A stretch of DNA of 64,000 nt from Edaphovirga cremea (GTDB lineage: Bacteria; Pseudomonadota; Gammaproteobacteria; Enterobacterales; Enterobacteriaceae), in the NCBI RefSeq assembly GCF_003332275.1, contig NZ_QOVA01000003.1, forward strand, positions 352,849 to 416,848, given 5' to 3'. How positions within the stretch are numbered: the stretch's first letter is position 1; the number at the start of each line of letters is the position of its first letter. The notes under the pieces were generated by a model. That model did no database searches, was not told the DNA's origin, and saw only the letters and a list, made by a program, of their open reading frames with translations. This document shows, piece after piece, positions 30,958-39,968 of this stretch. The position numbers and the translations under genes are program-made.

Positions 30958-31025
30958 CAATAATCTCTCTCCGTGTTCCGGTTGGTTTATCTTTTTTATA
31001 TTAAAAACAGTTGGTTATGTTTTTT

Positions 31026-31562
31026 ATGAAACACACTGTAGAAGTAATGATTTCCGAGCAGGAAGTAAAAGCCCGTATCGCTGAACTGGGTCAGCAAATC
31101 ACCGAACACTATCGCGACAGCGGCAGTGAAATGGTTCTGGTCGGTTTGTTGCGTGGTTCCTTCATGTTCATGGCGGATCTCTGCCGGACCATCGATGTCT
31201 CGCATGAAGTCGACTTTATGACGGCCTCCAGCTACGGTAATGGGATGTCGACCACCCGTGACGTCAAAATCCTGAAAGATTTGGATGAAGATATTCGCGG
31301 TAAAGACGTCTTGATTGTGGAAGACATTATCGACTCAGGGAATACCCTGAACAAAGTCCGCGAGATCCTGCAACTGCGTGGGCCAAAATCGCTCGCCATC
31401 TGCACGCTACTCGACAAGCCTGAGCGCCGTGAAGTGGACGTTCCCGTCGAATATGTGGGTTTCTCCATTCCCGATGAGTTCGTGGTCGGCTATGGCATTG
31501 ACTATGCGCAACGCTATCGCCACTTGCCTTACATCGGCAAAGTGATTGCCTTCACTGAATAA
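31026..31562 (+). CDS. hpt: Hpt hypoxanthine phosphoribosyltransferase
   Basis: Salvages hypoxanthine (and guanine poorly) with PRPP to IMP. The 178-residue product has the PRPP motif [14 protein letters not shown] and matches E. coli Hpt closely. Start chosen at 31026 (MKHTVEVMI); in-frame ATG and TTG codons occur 9 and 15 bases upstream, and none has a good ribosome binding site. In E. coli the upstream neighbour is gcd; here accessory DNA with the vgrG remnant lies just upstream, so the native promoter region may have been replaced. Confidence 0.96.
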   Translation: MKHTVEVMISEQEVKARIAELGQQITEHYRDSGSEMVLVGLLRGSFMFMADLCRTIDVSHEVDFMTASSYGNGMSTTRDVKILKDLDEDIRGKDVLIVEDIIDSGNTLNKVREILQLRGPKSLAICTLLDKPERREVDVPVEYVGFSIPDEFVVGYGIDYAQRYRHLPYIGKVIAFTE

Positions 31563-31656
31563 GACGTTATTCCTGCGAGTCAGTGACGACGAATGGCAGA
31601 GCGCACAGAATCCTTGGCAGGGTGCTGCGGAGTGCGGGTATAGTGCCTGAAGGAAT

Positions 31657-31691
31657 AACCCTTGCGCCCTGATGCTCAGGGTGCAAGGGTT
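31657..31691. repeat. 16-bp hairpin between convergent hpt and can
   Basis: AACCCTTGCGCCCTGA pairs with TCAGGGTGCAAGGGTT (one G:T) around a 3-base loop. No T run on the plus strand; on the minus strand GGGTTATTCCTT follows. Probably a shared transcript end or stability element. Confidence 0.6.
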
Positions 31692-31733
31692 GCAGTGATG
31701 TGGGTCTGATGTCCAGAATGGATGCTGGAGAGG

Positions 31734-32390
31734 TCAGATACTCTGGTCTTGCAACAGCGTTGAGATCGCGTTGCGATAACCCATTTCGAGTGTCTCGCGA
31801 CTGGTGGCGGTCACTTTGAGATCGCGCAGTCGGCCATTCTGAATACCGTATACCCATCCGTGTATCATCACCTTCTGGCCACGCTTCCATGCAGATTGCA
31901 TGATGGTGGAGTGACCCAGGTTATAAACCTGCTCAACAACGTTCAGTTCGCACAGCGCGTCCAGACGTTTTTCATGCGTCATTACGCCCAGCAGTGAGCT
32001 GTGTTTGTACCACAAATCACGGATGTGCAGCAGCCAGTTATTGATCAGCCCAAGTTCCGGGTTTTCAATGGCAGCTTCAACGCCGCCGCAGCCGTAGTGG
32101 CCACAGATGATGATGTGTTCGACTTCCAGCACTTCAACGGCGTATTGCACCACGGACAGACAGTTGAGGTCGGTATGGATGACCAGATTGGCCACATTGC
32201 GGTGTACGAACAATTCACCTGGCTCAAGCCCGGTCAAACGTTCAGCGGGCACGCGACTGTCAGAACAACCGATCCACAGAAAACGCGGTTTCTGGGCTTC
32301 AGCCAGCCGTTCAAAAAAGCCTGGATCCTCATCTTCAATGGATTCTGACCAGACCCTGTTGTTCGCGATAAGTCTTTCGATTTCTTTCAT
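31734..32390 (-). CDS. can: Can beta-class carbonic anhydrase
   Basis: Zinc enzyme interconverting CO2 and bicarbonate, needed for growth at ambient CO2. The 218-residue product has the zinc ligands in CSDSR and the HYGCGG motif (Cys, Asp, His, Cys), as in the E. coli YadF/Can enzyme of 220 residues. Convergent with hpt and divergent from yadG, as in E. coli. Confidence 0.97.
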   Translation of the reverse strand: MKEIERLIANNRVWSESIEDEDPGFFERLAEAQKPRFLWIGCSDSRVPAERLTGLEPGELFVHRNVANLVIHTDLNCLSVVQYAVEVLEVEHIIICGHYGCGGVEAAIENPELGLINNWLLHIRDLWYKHSSLLGVMTHEKRLDALCELNVVEQVYNLGHSTIMQSAWKRGQKVMIHGWVYGIQNGRLRDLKVTATSRETLEMGYRNAISTLLQDQSI

Positions 32391-32515
32391 AGGAAGTTAA
32401 TAGCCTGTAACGAACAGATTGCGATGGGTTAATATAGGGCAAGCTTCAAGAATTTGAAATCTGAACTGTGTCACATATTCAGATATCTCATAAAAAATAA
32501 GGTAATCCTTCATTT

Positions 32516-33442
32516 ATGACATATGCACTGGAACTAACGCAGCTGACTAAAACATACGCCGGTGGCGTAAAAGCGCTGCGGGGAATTGATTTGCGTGTTG
32601 ATGCCGGTGACTTCTACGCGCTGCTGGGGCCGAACGGTGCCGGTAAGTCGACCACCATCGGTATCATCAGTTCTCTGGTGAACAAAACCTCCGGTAAAGT
32701 TCAGGTATTTGGTTACGATATCGATCGCGATATCGTAAATGCCAAGCGTCAACTGGGACTGGTACCGCAAGAATTCAACTTCAACCCGTTTGAAACCGTT
32801 ATGCAGATCGTCGTGAATCAGGCGGGGTATTACGGCGTCAAGCGCAAAGATGCACTCGAACGTGCAGAAAAATACCTCAATCAGCTCGATTTATGGGGCA
32901 AGCGTGACGAGCGTGCGCGGATGCTTTCTGGCGGGATGAAACGCCGGTTGATGATCGCCCGTGCGCTGATGCATGAACCCAAATTGCTGATCCTCGACGA
33001 ACCTACCGCCGGGGTGGATATCGAGTTGCGTCGATCCATGTGGGGTTTCCTGAAAGAACTGAATGCGCAGGGCACCACCATCATCCTGACCACCCATTAT
33101 CTGGAAGAGGCGGAGATGTTGTGCCGCAATATCGGCATTATCCAGGGTGGCGAGTTGGTGGAGAACACCTCGATGAAAGCGTTGTTGTCCAAGCTTAAAT
33201 CAGAGACCTTCATTCTGGATCTGGCGGCGAAAAGTCCGCTGCCAAAACTGGACGGCTACCACCATCGGCTAGTGGATACGTCGACGCTGGAAGTGGAAGT
33301 GATGCGTGAACAGGGGTTGAATGGCTTGTTCAGCCAACTCAGCAAGCAAGGTGTACAAGTGCTCAGTATGCGCAATAAGGCCAACCGCCTTGAAGAACTG
33401 TTCGTCACCCTGGTCAATGGCAATGCAGGAGGAAAAGTATGA
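32516..33442 (+). CDS. yadG: YadG ABC transporter ATPase
   Basis: The 308-residue ATPase has Walker A GPNGAGKS, the signature LSGGMKRR and Walker B LLILDEPTAGVD, followed by a C-terminal extension typical of ABC-2/drug-export type ATPases. It pairs with the YadH permease, whose start overlaps its stop (ATGA). The substrate is not known; the family resembles DrrA/NodI exporters. Confidence 0.95.
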   Translation: MTYALELTQLTKTYAGGVKALRGIDLRVDAGDFYALLGPNGAGKSTTIGIISSLVNKTSGKVQVFGYDIDRDIVNAKRQLGLVPQEFNFNPFETVMQIVVNQAGYYGVKRKDALERAEKYLNQLDLWGKRDERARMLSGGMKRRLMIARALMHEPKLLILDEPTAGVDIELRRSMWGFLKELNAQGTTIILTTHYLEEAEMLCRNIGIIQGGELVENTSMKALLSKLKSETFILDLAAKSPLPKLDGYHHRLVDTSTLEVEVMREQGLNGLFSQLSKQGVQVLSMRNKANRLEELFVTLVNGNAGGKV

Positions 33443-34209
33443 CTCGTCTCTATTGGGTGGCATTGCAAAGCATCTGGTACAAAGAGATTAATCGGTTTGG
33501 CCGCATCTGGATTCAGACGCTGGTACCACCGGTAATCACCATGACGCTGTATTTCATCATCTTTGGCAATCTGATTGGATCACGCATCGGCGAAATGCAT
33601 GGTTTTGATTATATGCAATTTATCGTCCCTGGATTGATCATGATGGCGGTGATTACAAATTCCTATGCAAACGTGGCATCGTCATTTTTCAGTGCTAAAT
33701 TTCAACGCAATATCGAAGAGTTGCTGGTCGCACCGGTGCCAACCCATGTGGTCATTGCCGGCTATGTGGGCGGTGGGGTGGCGCGCGGCATCTGCGTGGG
33801 CGTGCTGGTCACGGTGATTTCGCTGTTCTTCGTTCCGCTACAGATCCATGCCTGGTGGGTGATCGCCGTAACGCTTTTGCTGACGGCGATTCTGTTCTCA
33901 TTGGGTGGATTGCTGAATGCGGTATTTGCCAACAGTTTTGACGACATCAGTCTGGTACCAACCTTTGTACTGACCCCCTTGACCTATCTGGGTGGCGTGT
34001 TCTATTCCCTGACGCTATTGCCTCCGTTTTGGCAAGCCGTCTCAAAGCTGAATCCTATCGTCTACATGATCAGCGGTTTCCGTTACGGTTTCCTCGGTAT
34101 CAGCGATGTACCGCTGGCTTTGACCATGGCGGTGCTGGTGGCTTTCATCGTCGTGTTCTATCTGCTGGCCTGGTATCTGATTGAACGTGGCCGTGGCCTG
34201 AGAAGTTAA
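33439..34209 (+). CDS. yadH: YadH ABC-2 type permease
   Basis: A 256-residue membrane protein with about six hydrophobic segments and the ABC-2 membrane domain signature near the C-terminus (PLTYLGGVFYSL). Overlaps yadG by four bases, so the two are translationally coupled and should form one exporter. Length equals E. coli YadH. Substrate unknown. A strong terminator follows. Confidence 0.95.
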   Translation: MTRLYWVALQSIWYKEINRFGRIWIQTLVPPVITMTLYFIIFGNLIGSRIGEMHGFDYMQFIVPGLIMMAVITNSYANVASSFFSAKFQRNIEELLVAPVPTHVVIAGYVGGGVARGICVGVLVTVISLFFVPLQIHAWWVIAVTLLLTAILFSLGGLLNAVFANSFDDISLVPTFVLTPLTYLGGVFYSLTLLPPFWQAVSKLNPIVYMISGFRYGFLGISDVPLALTMAVLVAFIVVFYLLAWYLIERGRGLRS

Positions 34210-34220
34210 TCCCGCCTCCA

Positions 34221-34248
34221 ACCCCGGATCTTGTCCGGGGTCTTTTTT
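34221..34248 (+). terminator. Terminator of yadGH
   Basis: ACCCCGGA and TCCGGGGT form a perfect 8-bp stem with a 5-base loop, followed by C and six T residues. Confidence 0.88.
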
Positions 34249-34315
34249 AATTCCTCCAGCCTGTTCACATAAAAAGAATCTGCTCGCGTAAATACATCGT
34301 TGTTTACGCAAAAAA

Positions 34316-34345
34316 TTGATATTCGTCAGACACCCTTTTTATAAT
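34316..34345 (+). promoter_or_regulatory. Promoter of yadE
   Basis: TTGATA and a perfect TATAAT are 18 bases apart, 80 to 110 bases upstream of the yadE start. The transcript would begin near 34352. Confidence 0.65.
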
Positions 34346-34376
34346 CCGCGTAGGGTAAGCCTGCGGCTAGGCACAT

Positions 34377-34404
34377 ATCCCCAGAGTGGGAGGGGATGAG
34401 CCCC
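34377..34404 (+). promoter_or_regulatory. Mutually exclusive small hairpins around the first yadE start codon
   Basis: ATCCCC (34377-34382) can pair with GGGGAT (34392-34397), which would bury the GGGAGGGG ribosome binding site and part of the ATG at 34396. The same G run can instead pair with CCCCT just downstream (AGGGG-ATGAG-CCCCT). Both stems are short (5-6 bp). Confidence 0.35.
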
Positions 34405-34425
34405 TTTTACGTCACGGAATACACC

Positions 34426-35712
34426 ATGCGGTCCACCATAATTCGCTATTATTGGTTATTATTACCCGGCCTGTTTCTATTGGCCTTGATATTGACATCA
34501 ACACGGGCAAATAACCTGCCTGAAAATATCCCCGACTTGCAATATTGGGCTTTGTCGCGCGACAGTGAAATCTATTCACAGATTGGCGAAAAAGTGATTC
34601 CTGTGGGGAAGATCAAGGCTGGAGAGTGGTTGCAGATGATCCCGGCAACGACCAAGTACTATGAATTTCGTTTTGGTCATGGTATCGGTTTTATTGAACG
34701 TGATAATGTACTGCCATTGAAGAAAAGTCGCAAAATAAAAGGCGATCTCAGTGATTTGAACAAACCACTGACCAACCAGAACCTTCTTACGCAAAAGCCC
34801 GTGAGAATTTATATGGCTGCCGATCTGAAGAGTACGGTCTTTGCCACGCTTGCAGCCAATTTACGTTATCCGATCATCGGTAAATTGAAAGATCGGCTGA
34901 ATAATACCTGGTATGAAGTCAATGTAGGGCAACGTCTGGGGTATATCAGCGCAGCGGATTGTGAGATTGATAACGGTATTCCAATCCTGACTTATCATCA
35001 TTTACTTAAGAATGAAGAGAATAAACTTTTTCAACATACGTCTACGACGACTTCGGATATCGCGTTCAGCAATCAGATGGCATTCCTGAAACAGACGGGC
35101 TATGAAACCCTTTCGCTGGCGCAATTGGAGGGGTATTTAAATAATAAAATCAATCTTCCTGCAAAAGCGGTGGTTCTTACTTTTGATGATGGCCTTAAGT
35201 CAGTCTATCGTTACGCTTATCCGGTGCTGAAGAATTACGGTTTTCGTGCCACGGCGTTTATTATTTCATCACGTATAAAACGTCATCCGCAGACATGGAA
35301 TCCCGACTCGCTGCAATTCATGAGTATTACTGAACTGAGTCAGATTCAGGATGTGTTTGATGTTCAGTCGCATACGCATTTCCTGCATCGTAAAGATGCC
35401 AGCCATTTCCCGATATTGCTCAACCGCTCTTATCATAACATTTTGTTAGATTTTGAACGCTCGCGGCGGGCATTAAGCCAGTTCAATCCGCATGTGCTTT
35501 ATCTCTCCTATCCGTTTGGCGGGTATAACCAGAATGCAATAGCAGCAGCGAAAAACGCAGGCTTTCGTTTGGCTGTGACAACGGTGCGGGGCAAGGTGAA
35601 ACCGGGTGATAATCCCTTTACGCTGAAGAGGTTGTATATTCTTCGCTCCGATTCCTTGCAGGCCATGGCCGCACGGGTGGCGAATCAAACGGGAAGCGGT
35701 TTACCGCGCTAG
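34426..35712 (+). CDS. yadE: YadE polysaccharide deacetylase family protein
   Basis: An exported or membrane-anchored protein of 428 residues: an N-terminal hydrophobic segment ([18 protein letters not shown]), two small SH3-like stretches (about 50-190), then a NodB-type deacetylase domain with [10 protein letters not shown] (metal-binding Asp pair) and a downstream HTH pattern (SHTHFL) supplying histidines. It matches E. coli YadE in order and place before panD. The substrate is unknown; family members deacetylate chitin-, peptidoglycan- or PNAG-like glycans. An in-frame ATG at 34396 would add ten residues; I prefer 34426 because the hydrophobic anchor then starts near the N-terminus. Confidence 0.88.
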   Translation: MRSTIIRYYWLLLPGLFLLALILTSTRANNLPENIPDLQYWALSRDSEIYSQIGEKVIPVGKIKAGEWLQMIPATTKYYEFRFGHGIGFIERDNVLPLKKSRKIKGDLSDLNKPLTNQNLLTQKPVRIYMAADLKSTVFATLAANLRYPIIGKLKDRLNNTWYEVNVGQRLGYISAADCEIDNGIPILTYHHLLKNEENKLFQHTSTTTSDIAFSNQMAFLKQTGYETLSLAQLEGYLNNKINLPAKAVVLTFDDGLKSVYRYAYPVLKNYGFRATAFIISSRIKRHPQTWNPDSLQFMSITELSQIQDVFDVQSHTHFLHRKDASHFPILLNRSYHNILLDFERSRRALSQFNPHVLYLSYPFGGYNQNAIAAAKNAGFRLAVTTVRGKVKPGDNPFTLKRLYILRSDSLQAMAARVANQTGSGLPR

Positions 35713-35732
35713 AAGGGAATTACGTAGACAAG

Positions 35733-35778
35733 AAAGGGCGCATCCAGTTTTTTGGATTACGTCATGAACGCGCCCTTT
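35733..35778. terminator. Hairpin between yadE and panD
   Basis: AAAGGGCGC pairs with GCGCCCTTT, with an inner ATCC/GGAT stem. It lies in the convergent gap; the A-rich and T-rich flanks allow it to serve both genes. Confidence 0.6.
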
Positions 35779-35783
35779 ATGAT

Positions 35784-36164
35784 TTATGCGACTTGCACCG
35801 GTACTGCTTTCGCTTTGCGTTGCAGTTGGTTTTCGCCGTCAAAATAGGCAACTTTCGGGTGATGCTGGCGGGCGTCGGCTTCCGGCATCTGTATGTAAGA
35901 ACAGATGATCAGTTTGTCGCCTACGCATGCGCAGCGTGCTGCAGCTCCATTAACGGAGATAATGCGCGAACCGCGTTCGGCCGCAATGGCGTATGTAGAG
36001 AAACGCTGACCGTTATCAACGTTATAAATATCAATGGCTTCATATTCCAGAATACCTGCGGCTTCCAGAAAATCCTGGTCAATGGCGCAGGAACCTTCAT
36101 AGTGCAAGTCTGCCTGAGTGACTCTCACCCGGTGTAACTTGCCTTGCAACATTGTGCGTACCAT
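35784..36164 (-). CDS. panD: PanD aspartate 1-decarboxylase proenzyme
   Basis: Makes beta-alanine for pantothenate. The 126-residue proenzyme has the self-cleavage site YEGSCAIDQ with G24-S25; Ser25 becomes the pyruvoyl group. Tyr58-region and Thr57-equivalent residues follow in the normal order, and the length equals E. coli PanD. It lies downstream of panC on the same strand, separated by 163 bp. Confidence 0.98.
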   Translation of the reverse strand: MVRTMLQGKLHRVRVTQADLHYEGSCAIDQDFLEAAGILEYEAIDIYNVDNGQRFSTYAIAAERGSRIISVNGAAARCACVGDKLIICSYIQMPEADARQHHPKVAYFDGENQLQRKAKAVPVQVA

Positions 36165-36327
36165 AGCTTTGTTACCTTCCTACATGCTGAAAAAATACGT
36201 TCTGTTCCGGCCTGAAATGCACCCTGCGCTTTAAAAGCGGGGGAAATAGTGTTGCTGATTTATTCCCCGCTGTCTATCTCCTTCATATCTGAGCAAGAGC
36301 CATTGCGCAGATATGGGCGATGAATGT

Positions 36328-37182
36328 TTACTCGGTCAGACTTACTTGCTGGTTATCAATCAAACGTGCTTTACCTAACCATGCGGCCATCAGAATCACC
36401 GCTTTATTGCTTTCAACCGTCAGGGGTTGCAGCGAATCAGCATCGCGAATGAATAATTCGTCTGGGGTGAAGCCGTGGTTGCGTAATTGTTCAGAAGCCT
36501 GATCCAACAGCTGATCCACATGGCGTTCGCCATTGCGTAATTGTTCAGCCAAAGCATTCATAATTTTGCTCAGCGACGGAGCCACTTTACGCTCATCAGC
36601 AGTCAGGTAGCCATTGCGTGAACTGAGTGCCAAGCCATCTTTTGCCCGGACGGTAGGAACGCCGACAATATCGATGTCATATCCCATATCCGCCACCATT
36701 TTGCGAATAAGTGCCAATTGCTGGTAATCCTTCTCGCCAAACAAGGCGATATCTGGCTGTACCAGATTGAACAGCTTGCTGACGATAGTGGAAACACCCC
36801 GGAAGTGGCCGGGGCGGCTGGCACCTTCAAGAATGGAGGAAATGCCGGGCACCTCAACAAAGGTCTGGCTTTCCAACCCCTTCGGATAAATGTCCGCAGG
36901 AGCGGGGGCAAAAACCAAATCGACACCGCGGCGGGTCAATTTTTCACTGTCTTCCTGCAACGTACGGGGATAACGTGCCAAATCATCAGGACGCTCAAAC
37001 TGCATGGGATTGACAAAAATACTGACGACCACGACATCGGCACGCGCTTTCGCTTCGTCAACCAGCGTCATGTGCCCCTCATGCAGATTACCCATGGTTG
37101 GCACCAGGGCAATGCGTTTCCCTTCCTGACGCCAGCGACGGATCTCCCGGCGCATAATTGGCAATGTATTAATTATCAGCAC
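36328..37182 (-). CDS. panC: PanC pantothenate synthetase
   Basis: Condenses pantoate and beta-alanine using ATP. The 284-residue product has the nucleotidyltransferase HIGH-like motif [12 protein letters not shown] and the KMSKS-like SSRNGYL. It starts 30 bases after panB, forming panB-panC; panD follows. Confidence 0.98.
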   Translation of the reverse strand: MLIINTLPIMRREIRRWRQEGKRIALVPTMGNLHEGHMTLVDEAKARADVVVVSIFVNPMQFERPDDLARYPRTLQEDSEKLTRRGVDLVFAPAPADIYPKGLESQTFVEVPGISSILEGASRPGHFRGVSTIVSKLFNLVQPDIALFGEKDYQQLALIRKMVADMGYDIDIVGVPTVRAKDGLALSSRNGYLTADERKVAPSLSKIMNALAEQLRNGERHVDQLLDQASEQLRNHGFTPDELFIRDADSLQPLTVESNKAVILMAAWLGKARLIDNQQVSLTE

Positions 37183-37212
37183 GCTAAATCTCCTGTCTTT
37201 TGGATGCTGCCA

Positions 37213-38010
37213 TTACTTGAATGAATGCTCTTCGCCCGGATAGCTGGACTCTTCAACCTGCTGGATATAATTTTTTATCGCAAGGCGGATATCACCCGCT
37301 TCAGCCAGGAAGTTTTTGGCAAATTTAGGGATATGACCGCCAGTAATACCAAAGGCGTCATGCATTACCAGAATTTGACCATCAGTGGCATTACCAGCAC
37401 CAATACCAATTACCGGAATGCTGAGGGCTTCTGTGACCTTCCGTGCCAGTTCGGCAGGAATACATTCAAGCACCAGCAGTTGTGCACCGGCGTGTTCCAG
37501 ATTCTGTGCATCTTGCAGCAATTGGTTAGCCGCAATCTCATCACGCCCCTGAACTTTGTAGCCGCCAAAAATATTCACCGACTGCGGGGTTAATCCGAGA
37601 TGTCCGCATACGGGAACAGCGCGCTCGGTCAGTTGCTTCACCGTATCGCACAGCCAACTGCCACCCTCCAGTTTGACCATATTGGCACCCGCCTGCATTA
37701 AGGTGGCCGAACTGGCAAAGGCTTGCTCCGGTGTGGCATAGCTCATGAACGGCAGGTCTGACAATATCAGACTGTGCGGTGCGCCACGGCGTACACATCG
37801 CGTGTGATAAGCGATTTCCTCAACGGTGACAGGCAGCGTTGAATCGCAGCCTTGGACAACCATACCCAGCGAGTCGCCAACCAGCAGCACACTAAGTCCT
37901 TGTTCTTCAAACAACTGGGCAAAGCTGGCATCGTAGGCGGTAATCGTCGCAAACTTTTTCTGCTCCTGTTTCCATTGACGCAACAGGCTGATCGTAGTGG
38001 TTTTCATCAC
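37213..38010 (-). CDS. panB: PanB ketopantoate hydroxymethyltransferase
   Basis: Adds a hydroxymethyl group to 2-ketoisovalerate to start the pantoate branch. The product of 264-265 residues has the metal-binding VGDSLGMV and [11 protein letters not shown] blocks. Two successive ATG codons occur at the start; either could be used. AAGGAGA precedes them. First gene of panB-panC. The fimbrial operon on the same strand ends 179 bases upstream, the same neighbourhood as in E. coli. Confidence 0.98.
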   Translation of the reverse strand: MMKTTTISLLRQWKQEQKKFATITAYDASFAQLFEEQGLSVLLVGDSLGMVVQGCDSTLPVTVEEIAYHTRCVRRGAPHSLILSDLPFMSYATPEQAFASSATLMQAGANMVKLEGGSWLCDTVKQLTERAVPVCGHLGLTPQSVNIFGGYKVQGRDEIAANQLLQDAQNLEHAGAQLLVLECIPAELARKVTEALSIPVIGIGAGNATDGQILVMHDAFGITGGHIPKFAKNFLAEAGDIRLAIKNYIQQVEESSYPGEEHSFK

Positions 38011-38189
38011 AACATCTCCTTAATGTGATCCGGCATCACCCGACAGCAATTTCTGGGAGGTGATCTGAATTCGTAACCGTCTATTCTACTGTAAGCAGAT
38101 GTAAGGCGACAGAATGATTATTTGAGATGCGATTGCAGGGGGCTGAAAACGCTTGGCGCTGTCTGTTTTCGCCCCTTGGGAAGCAGGTG

Positions 38190-38798
38190 CTAATCGTAAA
38201 TTACACCAACTAAAATGTTGGCTTGTACAGCACCGGCCACGATCTCACCTGTTTTTTGGTAGCGCGCGTAGAAAGGGTAGGCGAGCGTGTATTCGTCACT
38301 GGTTTTGCCTTTGACGTCATATACCACGTCTGAATGACCGTTCTCATCGAGAACATTACTGTTGTATTGTTTCGAAAAGATAACGATGCCGACACCCGAA
38401 GCTCCGCCATTTTCTTTTTTGGCTTCGTTAGCAAACACCTGATTGGATGCGGGAGAGAGTTGACCCGATTGGGGTGAGAAGCTGAAATGCAGTTTTTCTG
38501 CAACCGCATCATCACCGCCTGTACAGTTATCCACGCGTATGCTGAACTGATTACCACCCAGCACGTCCGTAGGCAGCGTATTATTGTCAAAGTAAAACCT
38601 GCTGACGGTATTCAAATGAATCTGACCGTTATTTTCCACTGAAATCTCACAGGTGTTTTCGACAATATTCGCTGTCACCTCAATATTCAGATCATTGTCA
38701 TTTGCCAGAGCGATGTGAGAGAGCAGAACACACCCTGTGGCGAGGGCGAAACGTATTTCCCTGAAAATCGTTAACAAAGACATCATGAGATAATTCAT
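38190..38798 (-). CDS. Minor fimbrial subunit (last gene of Yad-like operon)
   Basis: A 202-residue exported pilin-like protein with a signal peptide (cleavage near ALA-ND), two cysteines placed as in type 1 pilins (ENTCEIS, VDNCTGG) and a C-terminal strand ending in VGVIYD. It has no lectin-like extra domain, so it looks like a structural or adaptor subunit rather than a large adhesin. Overlaps the preceding gene by four bases (ATGA). It holds the place of E. coli yadK/yadC before panB. Confidence 0.8.
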   Translation of the reverse strand: MNYLMMSLLTIFREIRFALATGCVLLSHIALANDNDLNIEVTANIVENTCEISVENNGQIHLNTVSRFYFDNNTLPTDVLGGNQFSIRVDNCTGGDDAVAEKLHFSFSPQSGQLSPASNQVFANEAKKENGGASGVGIVIFSKQYNSNVLDENGHSDVVYDVKGKTSDEYTLAYPFYARYQKTGEIVAGAVQANILVGVIYD

Positions 38799-39409
38799 TG
38801 ATAGGTGATTAAAAAAGTTACGGGTGCGCTGAATGAACCTGCGGTTACCTCAGAGGCGGATCTTCCTTTTGCAATAACCATGCGAGCGGTCAAATTAACC
38901 TCTGTATCACTGGCTGAGGTTAACGCGATGTTCTGGCCGCTGCCTTTATTCTTACACGAAAATTGTACGCCACTGTCCGGTTGTTCTTTCCAGATTTCAA
39001 CGGCGGTTGCAGCGGCAGTTCCCCCGCTATTGGCAAAAGAATCACCATCAGATGCACCACCTGAGCAAGACGACTGCGCGGTAGTGATATTGGCGGATTT
39101 CACCCCGGCACAAGAAGAGAAGACGATCTTGAAATCTTCTTTGCGGTTTTTTTTATCCAGATCTGAACGGAAGACATCTTTGAAATCAATCACTGACGCC
39201 GTAGCACCGCTGGCGTCTTTCAACACCGTGGCACAGGTTCCGGCCTCAATCGTTGAGGTGAATGTCACGTTGATTGAAGGCGTACCCACTATATCTGCAT
39301 AAGTATGAGTGACCATGAAACAAGGTAAAAAAATAGCGTGAGACAATACTGTTTTTATCAGATTTCTATTGATCATTTTCTCTTTTTGCCTCGGTGTGCT
39401 GTCATTCAT
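38795..39409 (-). CDS. Minor fimbrial subunit
   Basis: A 204-residue pilin-like protein; residues 12-38 form a signal peptide. It has four cysteines (AGTCATV, FSSCAGV, SSCSGG, FSCKN) and ends in FLITYQ, the usual donor-strand acceptor terminus with penultimate tyrosine. The start at 39409 overlaps the previous gene by eight bases; an internal ATG (MINRN, 39376) is an alternative start nearer the signal peptide. Member of the Yad-like operon. Confidence 0.82.
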   Translation of the reverse strand: MNDSTPRQKEKMINRNLIKTVLSHAIFLPCFMVTHTYADIVGTPSINVTFTSTIEAGTCATVLKDASGATASVIDFKDVFRSDLDKKNRKEDFKIVFSSCAGVKSANITTAQSSCSGGASDGDSFANSGGTAAATAVEIWKEQPDSGVQFSCKNKGSGQNIALTSASDTEVNLTARMVIAKGRSASEVTAGSFSAPVTFLITYQ

Positions 39410-39968
39410 AAGTAAACTCGAAGGTCGCTACTGCGTTGAAATACCCCGTTGTTCCCAGGCCAGTTTTTGTTGGGGTCAAACGTGCAACCAGCTGTACTTC
39501 TTTGGCCGTAATTTCCGCGTCAGTCCATACCAATCGTTCTGCATCTGCTATCGAGTTAATAACGAATAAGCTGTCTGGTGCAGATTTCCTGGCAATGCTG
39601 AGCCCTATATTTTCGGCATTCCCGTCGCCTGAACTGTTGCTAATAGCAGTATTGAGATCGGCTGATTTCTCGCCCTTGATGGTCGTTTTCAAGGAGCTCA
39701 GGCTTGCAGGACACTCCGTTATTTTCAACGAAAAAATAGCGGCAGCGCTGATATCTCCGGCGAGGATTTTATCCAGCCCGACTTTTCCTTCAGTGCCGAT
39801 CACTACCGTATTATTTGTCCCGCCAGATAAAATCATATCGCAGGTGGTCTCACGGATATTGGCAGAGAAAGTGACATTTAACTCCTGCGCCGAGCCCATA
39901 GTGGCAAAGCTATATAATGAGAGACATAGCAGGAGAGGAATATAATTAGCGTTATTGCGGATCATCAA
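39402..39968 (-). CDS. Minor fimbrial subunit
   Basis: A 188-residue pilin-like protein with a signal peptide cleaved near GSA-QE, the cysteine pair ETTCDMI and ITECPAS, and the C-terminal EFTYE. It overlaps the usher gene by four bases (ATGA), so it is translationally coupled. Corresponds in order to E. coli yadM. Confidence 0.84.
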   Translation of the reverse strand: MMIRNNANYIPLLLCLSLYSFATMGSAQELNVTFSANIRETTCDMILSGGTNNTVVIGTEGKVGLDKILAGDISAAAIFSLKITECPASLSSLKTTIKGEKSADLNTAISNSSGDGNAENIGLSIARKSAPDSLFVINSIADAERLVWTDAEITAKEVQLVARLTPTKTGLGTTGYFNAVATFEFTYE

